From IMG/VR virus record IMGVR_UViG_3300049617_000019, positions 1 to 42,514 of that record: DNA of 42,514 bases. One strand, written 5' to 3'. Within the stretch, counting starts at the first letter, position 1. Every line of letters begins with the position of its first letter. The notes below the pieces were generated by a model. The model worked only from the letters and a program-made list of their open reading frames with translations. It ran no database searches and had not been told where the DNA came from. Both the position numbers and the translations under genes were made by a program. Of this stretch, positions 16,620 through 25,668 are shown piece after piece. Source of the stretch: a virus.

Positions 16620-17278
16620 CACACTGTTCCGTCAACACGCAAGGCGAACTGCCTGTAAAACTCGCTTTCGAGCGTGTCGGTCACATCGTCAAGCGCGCCC
16701 GCGTCGAGCGCGCCGACGAAAGCCTGTTTGACCGATGGGCCGTACAAAATGAACACTCCGGGATTGTCTTTCATTTCAAGTCCGGTGTTACCGAGGGTCC
16801 GGTGCGATAACACCTCGCCGTGTTCCAAACGTATTGCGAGGCCGACGTTGAAGCTGTCCGCCGAAACTTCATCCGGCCCTTTCTTGAGCCGAAGAAAGAA
16901 CGCGCGCCTGAGCGTGTGGGGCTTGCCAGGTTGCACCAGGAGGCCGACGTTATGGCGATCCCCTTTCTTGCCCGTCGGCTTCCAAATCGCCAAGCTTGTC
17001 GTCACGAAACGCGCCAGCGATGTCGGGCGTTCTCTGGCGCTGATAACCGTCATGAGATTATCGTCGCTTGCGAGGTTGTCGATTTCGATACGGCCCGGCG
17101 TATCCAGATAGCCGGCCGGAAACGCAACCTGCTTTTGAATTTCGGTCGGTATCGACTTCGACTGCGCTTTCTTGGCCGCAAAATTCAGCGCAATACGCAT
17201 GGCAGTCGTCGCCGCAGCGGGCGCCGCGTCGAGATACTTTTTGAAGCCGTCAAAGCTGTAGCTGACATTGACGCTCAT
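16619..17278 (-). CDS. minor tail protein, gpZ-like
   Basis: 219 residues. It begins with a helix containing AAPAAATTAMRIALNFAAKK, followed by VAFPAGYLDTPGRIEI, a central beta part, and the sequence GVFILYGPSVKQAF at ~185-198, a hallmark of lambda gpZ-type tail completion proteins (LYGPSVxQxF). It ends in a helix and DGTV. The role is completing the head-proximal end of the tail. It overlaps both neighbours by 3-4 bases. Confidence 0.75.
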   Translation of the reverse strand: MSVNVSYSFDGFKKYLDAAPAAATTAMRIALNFAAKKAQSKSIPTEIQKQVAFPAGYLDTPGRIEIDNLASDDNLMTVISARERPTSLARFVTTSLAIWKPTGKKGDRHNVGLLVQPGKPHTLRRAFFLRLKKGPDEVSADSFNVGLAIRLEHGEVLSHRTLGNTGLEMKDNPGVFILYGPSVKQAFVGALDAGALDDVTDTLESEFYRQFALRVDGTV

Positions 17279-17742
17279 CCTGCCATAACTCCACCGGAGC
17301 TACCGCCGCCTGTCGCCGCCATCATAAGAGACGCGAACAAGTCGGAAGTCGGATCGACTCTCGTGACGTTCCACGTCACGTTCACCGGGCCGTTGGCCGG
17401 AACAAGGCTGTCGAGAACGAACGCTTGCGAATAATCGGTAAGCAGAAAAGCGTCAACTTTCTTGAGTGTGATATCGTAAAGCGACAACTCACTTTGCGAA
17501 AAAACGAGCGTATCGACATTCTCGAAAATCTGCGCGTAACCGGCTGAATCAAGGTTGCCCACCTCGGCCATCATCTTGCCATGCCAACGTACGTGCAACG
17601 TGTTCGGGTTCGGCGTGTAGCTTCCTCCCGATCCCCCGGACAGGTACACGGCAGGCACAGCGAAAGCGGCGTGAACCGCCGCCCGCATAGATGCCCGCCG
17701 TTGGCCCCAATCCGGCAAAGGAAGGAAAGAGGCGCCGGACAT
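17275..17742 (-). CDS. head-tail connector protein (gpFII position)
   Basis: 155 residues. The N-terminus PDWGQRRASMRAAVHAAFAV is followed by NTLHVRWHGKMMAEVGNL and a strand-rich second half. Gene order (capsid, 144-residue gene, this gene, Z-like gene) is that of lambda E-FI-FII-Z, so this is probably the connector that binds the tail. Sequence similarity to FII itself is not evident to me. It carries a 12-of-15 copy of the dispersed motif at 17484-17498, encoding SQSELS. Confidence 0.55.
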   Translation of the reverse strand: MSGASFLPLPDWGQRRASMRAAVHAAFAVPAVYLSGGSGGSYTPNPNTLHVRWHGKMMAEVGNLDSAGYAQIFENVDTLVFSQSELSLYDITLKKVDAFLLTDYSQAFVLDSLVPANGPVNVTWNVTRVDPTSDLFASLMMAATGGGSSGGVMAG

Positions 17743-17744
17743 GC

Positions 17745-18179
17745 TTACAGGTCGTCAACGGCCTGTGCGGGCTTTCCTGCCGCCCTGGCTACCGCCGGAG
17801 GCGGCGTCCGCAGGGTTGACGCAGCCCGCACAGGCGTCTTGGCCTCGACCACCTCCCGCGCCGCGCCGACCCGACCGGAAATGTCCGGACTCGCCTTGGC
17901 GACCGGCTCGCCCGTGTTGACATCGGGAATGCGGTCTTGCGTCGGCTTGTCGAGCACGTTGTCGCTTGGACCTGTCGGCTGCGTAACGAACGTGGGCGCG
18001 TTCTCGTTTCGCGGCATCCGGGTATGGTTCGGGTGGTTGCGTTGCAGATGCTTGACCTCTTCGGGCGTGAAATCGAACGGCTCGCCGATCTTGGGCGCAA
18101 CCGTGTGATACGCTCCATTGATTTCCCGCACGACGCGGATACCGCGCCGGACGATCAAGGTTTTCATGTTGAGGGCCAT
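17745..18179 (-). CDS. hypothetical head protein (gpFI position)
   Basis: 144 residues. The N-terminal ~50 residues look folded (KTLIVRRGIRVVREINGAYH, then KIGEPFDFTPEEVKHL) and contain basic and aromatic residues. The remainder is Pro/Ala-rich and probably disordered. It sits where lambda has FI, which helps packaging, but no homology is claimed. GGAG is 8 bases upstream of the ATG and touches the palindromic motif variant CAAAGTCACTTTG on the minus strand. The C-terminus VDDL uses the same GTTGACGACCT sequence that ends three other genes. Confidence 0.6.
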   Translation of the reverse strand: MALNMKTLIVRRGIRVVREINGAYHTVAPKIGEPFDFTPEEVKHLQRNHPNHTRMPRNENAPTFVTQPTGPSDNVLDKPTQDRIPDVNTGEPVAKASPDISGRVGAAREVVEAKTPVRAASTLRTPPPAVARAAGKPAQAVDDL

Positions 18180-18208
18180 CGTAGAAACTCCAAAGTGACT
18201 TTGCGGAA

Positions 18209-19249
18209 TTAACAGACGGTCAGCGTGAAACTGGCGTTCGGCTGCTTCGGAATCATGAGCGGCGCGCTCTGCGTCATCATCATGCGGACGCTCGGGTCCT
18301 CCTTATCCCACATCTTCGGGTACATGTCGGTCGCGACAAGACCGGCCTGGATATCCTGAATCGCGCCGAACGCGCGAAATCCCTCCATGCCATTGCCCGT
18401 ACCGATCACGACATTCGTGGGCATGTACAGGACCGAATTGTTGTTATCGTCCTCGTAATAGTCGTTGTACGTCCAAAGGTCGAGTTGCCCCGAGCCGTTG
18501 AAGCCGGACAAGCTGCCCTTGTATTCGTACGGACCCGGCTCGCTCGTTACGGTGTTGAAGACGCTCGCCGAACCCCGGAAGAAGTCATTGAGGGTTTGCA
18601 GCACGCCGGGCGCCTGTTTGAAGTAGTACCAGGCTTCAAGGCCGAAGGTCAGCCGATTGATCGGCTGGCGCGACAAGTTGAACGCCGTAATGCGCGCGTC
18701 GTCAATGTCATTGAGCGGATTGGCCGTGGTCGGCGCCGACCACAGGGCCGCGCCCGTCAACACAATATCAAGGCTTGGGTCACGCCCGAAATCGACGGTG
18801 ACGGTCGGGTAGTCGTCGCCCGCGACGGTCACAAAGCCGGTTGTGATGGCTTGGCAAGCCATCCAATCCCAACGCCGCATCGTCATTTCCTTTTCCAGTT
18901 GCAGGTTAAATGCAACCAGGGCCATAAGGCGCTGCTCCATGCTCATGCTGCCGCCGATCTGCTCGCCGGCCATGCGCGGAATCGCGCGCTGCGGCGTGAG
19001 CACATGCTTGGGCTTGACGTAGGCCGGCCGGAACGTCTTGGTCGAGAACCCGGTTTCCTTCATGACTCGGCCTTGGACGTTCGGCGAAACGAACGGGGCG
19101 AGGCGGCGGTATTCAACGATCACGTCGAAGAAAATTTCCTCCGAGTCGAACGTGATCGTCTGCTTCATGAAGTTGTCAAGCCAGTACGTGGTCGGCGGCT
19201 TCTGCACCCTCAAAACGGGGATGAGGGTAAGCGTGTCGAAGATATCCAT
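18209..19249 (-). CDS. major capsid protein (gpE-like)
   Basis: 346 residues, close to lambda gpE in length. The start MDIFDTLTLIPVLRVQKPPT, then TYWLDNFM, ITFDSEEIFFDVIVEYRRLA and PFVSPNVQGRVMKETGFSTK are the recognisable beginning of the gpE family. The C-terminus has WDKEDPSVRMMMTQSAPLMI typical of the fold end. It forms the HK97-fold shell together with the decoration protein coded upstream. AAAGGG precedes the ATG. Confidence 0.95.
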   Translation of the reverse strand: MDIFDTLTLIPVLRVQKPPTTYWLDNFMKQTITFDSEEIFFDVIVEYRRLAPFVSPNVQGRVMKETGFSTKTFRPAYVKPKHVLTPQRAIPRMAGEQIGGSMSMEQRLMALVAFNLQLEKEMTMRRWDWMACQAITTGFVTVAGDDYPTVTVDFGRDPSLDIVLTGAALWSAPTTANPLNDIDDARITAFNLSRQPINRLTFGLEAWYYFKQAPGVLQTLNDFFRGSASVFNTVTSEPGPYEYKGSLSGFNGSGQLDLWTYNDYYEDDNNNSVLYMPTNVVIGTGNGMEGFRAFGAIQDIQAGLVATDMYPKMWDKEDPSVRMMMTQSAPLMIPKQPNASFTLTVC

Positions 19250-19296
19250 TAGATTGCCCTTTCAAGCGGCGGTCAAAGTGAGTTGAGTCCCGTCGC

Positions 19297-20133
19297 TTAC
19301 TTGAGCGCCCGGCAAGACATCTTGGTCGCGTCGAGAAGCTGCTTCATCTGCAACAGCGTCGTAACACCGGGGGGCCAGAGAAGAATCTGGTAGTTGAAGC
19401 ACCCGGAAATGTAGATGGGCGCTTGCACGTCACCCAGCGTAGAGTCGATGGGCGCAGCCAGCACAGCGACGGGCCGGCTTTCCGGCGCAGGCTCGGCCGT
19501 CGTGGTCGAGCCGCCGGACAGTGTGGCACCCGAAAGGGTGATGGCCGTGCTCGACTTCGCAAGCGTAATGGCGTTGCCACCCGTGCCCGGCGTGTTGGCC
19601 TCAATTTCCACGGCCGTTCCGCCATCGGTTTGCAGGGTCGGCTGAATCGTTGGAAACGCGGCGGCGTTGGCCGAAATGAAATCGTAAAGCTGTTCGGCTG
19701 TACCTGCGGCGGTCGGTGTTGCCGCGAGCGCAATTTCGTTCCCGACCGGAGTCGCGCCATTGGCGATAAACGTGACAACCGTGCCGCCGATTGTTACGGT
19801 ATCGTTCACAGCAGGCGCACCGGAAAACGTGATCGTGCCGGTTGCGACGGCCGTGCCGGCGGCATCACGCGAGTAGGGGTCGAGCGGTACCAGCTTCCCA
19901 TCGGCACGGCGACCGAGTACAGCGAAAGCGGCAATCGGCCCAAGCTGCGCAATCGTGTCGTCGCTGGTCGAGCCCGCCGGGCCAGCCCATACCTGCATCG
20001 GCGCAAAGCTGCCATACCCGCCGCTGGCGGCGACTGGCGGCAGGTACCACATCGGCGTGTCGAGGGTGCCGGCTGCGGTATCATACGGCGGGCCGCCACT
20101 GTCGCCCTGTGTCGTGTAGTAGGAATCACTCAT
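19297..20133 (-). CDS. capsid decoration protein (gpD-like) with inserted beta module
   Basis: 278 residues; lambda gpD has about 110. Residues ~65-95 (PIAAFAVLGRRADGKLVPLD) and ~218-278 (SRPVAVLAAPIDSTLGDVQA, then PIYISGCFN) match the head decoration protein family. Between them, residues ~97-209 are an extra module almost the same as that in the tail tube protein: PAVNDTVTIGG, GNAITLAKSS, SGATLSGG. It lies between protease and capsid genes as in lambda. AAAGGA precedes the ATG. The insert would project from the capsid surface. Confidence 0.85.
   Translation of the reverse strand: MSDSYYTTQGDSGGPPYDTAAGTLDTPMWYLPPVAASGGYGSFAPMQVWAGPAGSTSDDTIAQLGPIAAFAVLGRRADGKLVPLDPYSRDAAGTAVATGTITFSGAPAVNDTVTIGGTVVTFIANGATPVGNEIALAATPTAAGTAEQLYDFISANAAAFPTIQPTLQTDGGTAVEIEANTPGTGGNAITLAKSSTAITLSGATLSGGSTTTAEPAPESRPVAVLAAPIDSTLGDVQAPIYISGCFNYQILLWPPGVTTLLQMKQLLDATKMSCRALK
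19507..19845 (-). repeat. beta module, decoration-protein copy
   Basis: DNA coding for residues ~97-209 of the decoration protein. The protein strings PAVNDTVTIGG and GNAITLAKSS are identical in the tail tube copy at 15318-15632, and the DNA is recognisably similar too (for example ATGGCGTTGCC in both). Flanking sequences of the two proteins are unrelated, so the module behaves as a mobile domain. Confidence 0.75.
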
Positions 20134-20178
20134 CGGATAATCCTTTCGATTATAGCCGGATCATCCGGCCAGTCTTGT

Positions 20179-20604
20179 TTACGAGACGGCGGAGCGGCGC
20201 TTGCGGTGATCGGACAAGCTGGTCGTACCCGTCGCCAGGTCTTGCGCCTGCATGATCTGCTCGGCCATGGAAAGCGTCTCGGTGTTTGAACCGCCCGCGC
20301 CGACCTTCACGCCGCTGGCTGGCGTATTGGTCATAGCCGCGTCAAGCAGATTGCCCGCCGCGCCGGTCACGGATGCACCAGCAGCGCCGGAAGCGGCAAC
20401 GGAAGGGGTTTCGACGGCGGCGACCTTGAGCGCCGCCTGAGCGTCTTCCACGCTCATTGTCGTTTTCGTCGCGAAGAACTGCGCGAGCGCCGGGCGCTGC
20501 TTGGCCTCTTCGCAATTCAAGATGCCGGAGACGCGGGCGCGCTCGGCAGTCAATGCGGCATCGACGTTCTCGCGTGCCGCTTTTTGTTCCGGTGTCAAAG
20601 CCAT
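20179..20604 (-). CDS. possible scaffold protein from internal start (Nu3-like)
   Basis: Within the protease gene, an in-frame ATG (Met333, MALTPEQKAARENVDAALTA) has GGAG exactly 8 bases upstream; a second ATG two codons earlier is too close. Initiation here would give 141 residues containing all of the helical scaffold region, the same nested arrangement as lambda C and Nu3. This is inferred from sequence; no separate promoter was seen. Confidence 0.5.
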   Translation of the reverse strand: MALTPEQKAARENVDAALTAERARVSGILNCEEAKQRPALAQFFATKTTMSVEDAQAALKVAAVETPSVAASGAAGASVTGAAGNLLDAAMTNTPASGVKVGAGGSNTETLSMAEQIMQAQDLATGTTSLSDHRKRRSAVS

Positions 20605-21600
20605 TTCCATTTCTCCGTCGGGGTCATTGGGGTCTTCGTCTTCGTCGTCTTCGGCAGGGTCATCGTCCCGGCCACCGCCTTCGTTCGGATCGTCAGGCAG
20701 TAGGACTTTCATCGCCTGCATGAGTGCCGCACCGGCTGCCGCAATGCCGTCTATCAAACCGAGTTGAACCGCATCGGTCGGATTGTACATAGACGCTTCA
20801 GTGTTTCTCACGTCCTCCGGGTCCATGCCCCGATTTCGCGATACCGCCGAAACAAACATGCCATAAGCATTGTCGATATCTGCTTGCCACCTCGCTTTAG
20901 CTTCGTCGGAAAAGGGAACAAGCGGGTTGCTGTCAAGCTTGTTCGCACCTTTATAGACAACGTTGGCCTTAATTCCCATCTTGTCGAGCGCACCAGAAAA
21001 GTCCATTCGGACTCCCAATACGCCAATGCTACCGACTCCGGCAGTAGGAGTCGCATACATTCTTGTGGCCGAAGATGCAACATAATATGCAGCACTTGCC
21101 GCGTAGGCGTCAACCAAGGCCACGCTCGGCTTTGCGTCACGAGACGCGAACACCTCGGCCGCAAGCTCATCGCAACCCATGAACATCCCGCCGCCGCTAT
21201 TCACGTCGTACGCGATCATGTCAACGTCATCGTCGGCGAGTGCCGCACGCAACTGACTTTGAATGAAGTTGTACCCGGTGACATATCCGAATGAATATGG
21301 AAAACGATTTATGAGCATTCCCCAAACAGGAATGACGGCCACGCCCTTACCGGAGCGCGTTTGACCGAAGGCGAATGGTTTGTCGCTCGACGCGGCGACC
21401 AAACCATAGCTCGCTACGAGAAGCAGCTTGGTCGAAATGAACGCTTCGATTTCCGCCGTCACGTCGGCCTCGGCGAGCGCATGGAGCGCGTCAACCATGG
21501 CGGATCGCCCGTCACCCGCGCCGGCCGCAAAAAAGTCATCGGCTAGGATCGGCTTGGCTTGCAGTGATGCGGCAGCGAGAAGGGCGTCTTGCTTTGGCAT
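20179..21600 (-). CDS. head maturation protease, S49 family, with C-terminal scaffold (gpC-like)
   Basis: 473 residues. Residues ~85-295 are the S49/ClpP-like protease: GVAVIPVWGMLINR, SGGGMFMGCDEL and DAYAASAAYYVAS, with Ser169 as the likely nucleophile. Lys221 (KGANK) is 52 residues later, the same spacing as the Ser166-Lys218 dyad of lambda gpC. A very acidic linker at ~303-332 leads to a helical scaffold-like tail. Lambda gpC and scaffold Nu3 share the same C-terminus in this way. The protease cleaves portal and scaffold during prohead maturation. AAGGA precedes the ATG. Confidence 0.9.
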   Translation of the reverse strand: MPKQDALLAAASLQAKPILADDFFAAGAGDGRSAMVDALHALAEADVTAEIEAFISTKLLLVASYGLVAASSDKPFAFGQTRSGKGVAVIPVWGMLINRFPYSFGYVTGYNFIQSQLRAALADDDVDMIAYDVNSGGGMFMGCDELAAEVFASRDAKPSVALVDAYAASAAYYVASSATRMYATPTAGVGSIGVLGVRMDFSGALDKMGIKANVVYKGANKLDSNPLVPFSDEAKARWQADIDNAYGMFVSAVSRNRGMDPEDVRNTEASMYNPTDAVQLGLIDGIAAAGAALMQAMKVLLPDDPNEGGGRDDDPAEDDEDEDPNDPDGEMEMALTPEQKAARENVDAALTAERARVSGILNCEEAKQRPALAQFFATKTTMSVEDAQAALKVAAVETPSVAASGAAGASVTGAAGNLLDAAMTNTPASGVKVGAGGSNTETLSMAEQIMQAQDLATGTTSLSDHRKRRSAVS

Positions 21601-21602
21601 TT

Positions 21603-23219
21603 TTACGATCCTTCCGATGCCGCGTCTTGCGGAGGTGTCTGCGCGCCGAGTGGCCGTTTCGCCGTCAAAAGAAACTCAAGCTTGCCCTCGCGAATCATCT
21701 TCTGCTCCCGTATCGCTTGGCGGAACATTTCGCGGTAGTCGCCGCCGAGCTTGGAAATTTCCGCCTCGTACGTGCTCAGGCCCGACTGCACCTTGAGAAT
21801 CGCGGCTTGCGTTTCTTTCAATTCGTCAATCTGGCCGGCACCCGAGCCGATCCAAAGCGCTCGGCAAAACGCCTCTTTCATGAGCGGCATGTAGAACAGC
21901 GTCTTGTCGGCGCCGGGCGGCATCGGCAGACGACCTGCCATCCACTGTTCTTCAAGCCAAAGCGAATAAATTTCATTCGCCCAACGGTCGGCGACGATCT
22001 TCTTTTTCGCCCGCGTGCTCTTCTCTGTGTTCGCCGCCGAAGTGCGCGCCGAGCTATAGCTGACCTGGCTATAGTCGCGGCTCAATTCCTCGTAGCTCAC
22101 GCCCAAGCCGGCCGCGATGTGGCGCAAAAGGGAAGCCTCAAACGGCGCACCAACGCCACCAGGCGTGCCGATGGGTTTCATATTGAGCTTAGTGCCGGGG
22201 TAAAGATGGGGCACCTTGGCACCATCTATGGCAATGTTTTTGGCGCCCTCAAGGTAGCTGTTTAGGCCCGTCATATAGAGGCCATACAGGTCATTGAGGC
22301 CCGCGCCGACCGGTCCGTGGGCGTAGGCGCCGAGCGCCGTGGCCAGAACGCTGTCGGGCAACTCACTTTCGATTGCGGCGGCGTAGCTCGCATTTATGAC
22401 GGCGTTCTGCAAAACGATGTCTTGAAACTGCCGAGTCATGCGAAGCTGCTTAAGAACCGAAACCATGTCGGCGATGCCGCGCGACTGGTCGGGAAAAAGC
22501 TGCTCTTGGATGTGGATGAACTGGCGCCGGCCCCATTTCGTTTTCGCCGGAACAATTGTCCAAGTGTAATTGGAAGGCGACGGGTATAAAGCAAACTGGT
22601 CGCCGTTCCGGACCGCGTACTGAAGCGGCTTGCCTTTGTCGTTTTTGAATACGCCTCGCCGAAGGTTGTAGGTGTCTGCCCGGCCGTCGGGATTGCTTAG
22701 GCGATCCGGCGAGAACATGAGCGCGCACGTACGAAAAGGACGCAGCGGGTCCTTATCCCATTCGGCCGTGGCTGTGACCTCGCCCGACATACAAAAGCTT
22801 GCGACCGCCAAGCGACATTGTGAGGTAAAATCATTCACGCCGGCCGCGTCAAACCACGCATCGGGCGACATCGCTGCCAGCGTGAAGGCTGCTTCGGCCA
22901 CTTGCTGAAACTCGTCGGCCCATGCTTCCGAGGCGCCCGGAATGATTTGCCAGACAGGCGCCGCGCTCAGGCGATATTGGGCGCCGACAATCGAGTCGCG
23001 CAAAACGTTGACGGCGCCGAGGGCATAGCCGTCGTTTTGAACCGTGTCCCGTCCGCGCGCGTCGGCGGTCAGCTTGACAAGGTTTATTACGCCGTCGGGA
23101 TTTAGGAGGCTCGGATTCCAGCGCGCAGTTTCGCGGCTCGAAAACTGCGCGCCTTCGAGTCCGCCGCCGAAAGCCTCAACTTGCTTTGACGCTTCGTAAA
23201 CCGTTACTGCGGTTGTCAA
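21603..23219 (-). CDS. portal protein (gpB-like)
   Basis: 538 residues, lambda-type portal. Recognisable parts are DGYALGAVNVLRDSIVGAQY near 63-82, ADEFQQVAEAAFTLAAMSPD, the central GIADMVSVLKQLRMTRQFQD, and LGVSYEELSRDYSQVSYSSA followed by RTSAANTEKSTR. It forms the dodecameric DNA channel at one capsid vertex. The frame appears to start at TTG (23219), which overlaps the TGA of the gpW gene; no ATG lies near the N-terminus. The NCSA-like strings expected of the family are all present, so the gene is intact. Confidence 0.95.
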   Translation of the reverse strand: MTTAVTVYEASKQVEAFGGGLEGAQFSSRETARWNPSLLNPDGVINLVKLTADARGRDTVQNDGYALGAVNVLRDSIVGAQYRLSAAPVWQIIPGASEAWADEFQQVAEAAFTLAAMSPDAWFDAAGVNDFTSQCRLAVASFCMSGEVTATAEWDKDPLRPFRTCALMFSPDRLSNPDGRADTYNLRRGVFKNDKGKPLQYAVRNGDQFALYPSPSNYTWTIVPAKTKWGRRQFIHIQEQLFPDQSRGIADMVSVLKQLRMTRQFQDIVLQNAVINASYAAAIESELPDSVLATALGAYAHGPVGAGLNDLYGLYMTGLNSYLEGAKNIAIDGAKVPHLYPGTKLNMKPIGTPGGVGAPFEASLLRHIAAGLGVSYEELSRDYSQVSYSSARTSAANTEKSTRAKKKIVADRWANEIYSLWLEEQWMAGRLPMPPGADKTLFYMPLMKEAFCRALWIGSGAGQIDELKETQAAILKVQSGLSTYEAEISKLGGDYREMFRQAIREQKMIREGKLEFLLTAKRPLGAQTPPQDAASEGS

Positions 23220-23503
23220 AACAGGAACCTCATAGGACCAGGCCGATCCTCACAAGCGAGACGTGGGTTCGCCGCGGACTCAAGCTGACCGATAAGACCC
23301 TGAATATACTGGTAAAGATCGTTCCGGTTCGCCGAGGTGTATTGAATACGCTCGCCGTTCTGGTCAACGATCACCGAAGGCTGCTGACCAGTAACGAGCG
23401 CATGATACTGCGTCTGCGCGTCGGTCAACATAGCCTGCAACTGAGTTGTCGTGAACGTTCCAGGGAGCGGAGTTTGCCAAGGCGCTTGGCCGTACCACGG
23501 CAT
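23216..23503 (-). CDS. head-tail joining protein, gpW-like
   Basis: 95 residues. The second half contains DQNGERIQYTSANRNDLYQYIQGLIGQL, the gpW signature (Y(T/S)xANRxxLxxYI). It seals packaged heads and makes the site for FII-type connectors. The N-terminal ~25 residues (PWYGQAPWQTPLPGTFTTTQ) extend beyond lambda gpW, which has 68. AAAGGA precedes the ATG and includes the terminase stop codon, so coupling is likely. Confidence 0.9.
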   Translation of the reverse strand: MPWYGQAPWQTPLPGTFTTTQLQAMLTDAQTQYHALVTGQQPSVIVDQNGERIQYTSANRNDLYQYIQGLIGQLESAANPRLACEDRPGPMRFLF

Positions 23504-23517
23504 CGGAAGTGTTTCCT

Positions 23518-25668
23518 TTAAGCCAAACTTTTACCTAATGCTGTCAAGTCATAGCTCACATTTACGGGAGACGCAAATCTTTCTTTCGCGTCGGGTTTCG
23601 TTACTAGGTCATTCTCATCCCAAGGTCTAGCCCACGAGGGCGGGTCGGTCCACAAGATTTGCTCAATTCGGATGATAGGCGAAACGAGAAGGCCCAAAGC
23701 GTAATAGGTCAAATCCCATGCTTCGTTGCGAGTCTTGCCCGGTTTTGCCCACCCGTCGGCGCTCCGTGTTTCGGCGCAAAGCTCAACAAAAAAGCTATCC
23801 GGCAGCCAGTCGGGCATGAGCAACATACCTTTGCCCGGAACGGTGCAGTCGAGCCGACCGAGCACATCGTCTTTCAAAATGTTCGAATTGAGGAAGAGAA
23901 CGGGCACGTCACCTCGCGCGCCAGCCAGCCGGTCCTTACGCGAGCTATCCGGGTACCCGATGACGGCCCTAGGCTTGCCGCTAGCACCTTCGCCCTTGAC
24001 CAGATAAAACCGTGCAGACAAACGCTCATCTTTCAGCTTGCGCCAGTAATTATAGGCGTTCACCGTCACGCCGTCTCGACCGCCTGAGTCGCATGCGGTC
24101 ATTTTTATCTTCATGAGACGCCCGCTCCCGTCTGACAGCGGGTAGGACCTATTAAGGACTTGTTCCGTTATCAAATCCCAATCTTCAAGATAGGTTCCAG
24201 GCTTGCACCAAAGCGCATCGCCGTCGCCATCGAACCGTTTTGATTTGTAGATGTTATATCGGTCGATAACCGCAAGGTCGAACGGCGCACCAGGCAACAC
24301 GCCATAGACCTGCACCACAAACATATTCGTTTGCACGTCTATTGCGGCAATGAGAAAACGAACATTCGGGGGCACCTCACGTTCGGGCAACTTGAACGCG
24401 CGGGATTTCAGCACTTCGGGCAACCTTTCCAACTCACTTGACTTGTTAATATAAGGCTCGCCTAGATCGTTGTTGTAGAACTTCTTGAGTGCTTCCTGGC
24501 TTCCGGTCTTCTCGTAGTCGGCCGTCGCGTCGAGATAAATAGAAACAAGCTTTGCCCAGGATATGAACGAAGCGGCCACCCCGTTAAGCCAGAAAGATGC
24601 AATTCGGCTATGGCGACCTTCCCCCTGAATTTGTCCGTCGCGAATGTACTCCCCATCACGAAGCCACACGCCGATTTCCAGCATGTATTGCCGGTCATCG
24701 AAGGTGATGCGACCCCCACAACTTGGGCACAGCATCACGGCCTTTGCGCCGGCCTGAGCGGGCGACAAGCTTGCGTCGAATTGAAGGTGCTTGAAGTTGC
24801 CTTCAAACCAGTGCGAACAGTGCTTGCAAGGCCAGTAGAACCGCCGCCGGTCGCCTCGATTATAGAGAGCGAGAATGCCCTTTGTTGGTGGAGCTTCGTG
24901 CGGCGAGGTGGAAATCCATTTTGGTGATTCGAGCGCCCGGCTCGGCGACGATTCCGCCAGCGTCATGGCAAAACTACCGAACGTGGTAGCTCGCTTGCTG
25001 GCCAAGTCGTACGGGTTGCCGTCGCCCTCAATATCGTCGGGCATCCGGTCGTAGTCCGTAAGCATGAGACGCCCAATCGGCCGACCGGCAAACTGACTTA
25101 CGGTCGGCCACCCGAGGGTCAGATAGGTGCCGCTCCGGTAGCTCTTGTCATACTTGTTGTCGGCGTCACGGTCAGGCAAAAGCTTGTTGCCGACCTCGGG
25201 GCTGAATCGGTGCAAACGATCCACGCGCCGAATGCTGAAATCGCGGGCCATCGTCATCGTCGGCGAGAAAATCGCCATGTCCATCGGATCAACGATAACG
25301 CTGTAAGCGAGGAAATTCAGGATGAGGCTTTGCGTCTTGCCCGACTGCGCGGGACCAACAAAAATCAAACCCTCAAATTCGCGCGCTGTCAGCGTGTCAG
25401 CCGGCTCGACCATGTAAGGTGCCATGCTGTTGAGATATCGCCCCACATAGGCGCCTGGCTGGTTTATGGTGACGTATTTTTCCGCCGCCTGAGAAACCGT
25501 GATGCGCTCCGGCGGCGCGAATAGCTCGGCGAGTTGCAGAAACAGGTCGGCGAGAGTTTCAAAGGTCCCTGATTGCGTCTTGGACGGTTGTGAACTCTTC
25601 GGTAGCGCCCCCCGGCTTTCCAGCAGGGTCGCGGCGCTTTGCCGCGAAGATACGGGTAAGATTTGCAC
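23518..25668 (-). CDS. terminase large subunit, GpA family
   Basis: 716 residues. The ATPase has Walker A GPAQSGKT at 105-112 and an acidic Walker B-like LMLTDYDRMPDDIEGDG. Two CxxC pairs (CKHC, CPSC) form the zinc-binding insert known in GpA proteins. The C-terminal nuclease contains ACDSGGRDGVTVNAYNYWR and ETRSADGWAKPGKTRNEAWD. It cuts and packages DNA into the prohead. A GTG start at 25668 with GGAG 7 bases upstream is chosen, as there is no ATG before residue ~82. This gives a 110-base overlap with the small subunit gene in another frame. GpA-type enzymes usually act at cos sites. Confidence 0.95.
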   Translation of the reverse strand: MQILPVSSRQSAATLLESRGALPKSSQPSKTQSGTFETLADLFLQLAELFAPPERITVSQAAEKYVTINQPGAYVGRYLNSMAPYMVEPADTLTAREFEGLIFVGPAQSGKTQSLILNFLAYSVIVDPMDMAIFSPTMTMARDFSIRRVDRLHRFSPEVGNKLLPDRDADNKYDKSYRSGTYLTLGWPTVSQFAGRPIGRLMLTDYDRMPDDIEGDGNPYDLASKRATTFGSFAMTLAESSPSRALESPKWISTSPHEAPPTKGILALYNRGDRRRFYWPCKHCSHWFEGNFKHLQFDASLSPAQAGAKAVMLCPSCGGRITFDDRQYMLEIGVWLRDGEYIRDGQIQGEGRHSRIASFWLNGVAASFISWAKLVSIYLDATADYEKTGSQEALKKFYNNDLGEPYINKSSELERLPEVLKSRAFKLPEREVPPNVRFLIAAIDVQTNMFVVQVYGVLPGAPFDLAVIDRYNIYKSKRFDGDGDALWCKPGTYLEDWDLITEQVLNRSYPLSDGSGRLMKIKMTACDSGGRDGVTVNAYNYWRKLKDERLSARFYLVKGEGASGKPRAVIGYPDSSRKDRLAGARGDVPVLFLNSNILKDDVLGRLDCTVPGKGMLLMPDWLPDSFFVELCAETRSADGWAKPGKTRNEAWDLTYYALGLLVSPIIRIEQILWTDPPSWARPWDENDLVTKPDAKERFASPVNVSYDLTALGKSLA

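Noticed and set aside
19423-20289. Plus-strand open frame of 288 codons opposite the decoration gene
   Set aside because: Arg-rich shadow of the decoration and protease genes; no recognisable features.
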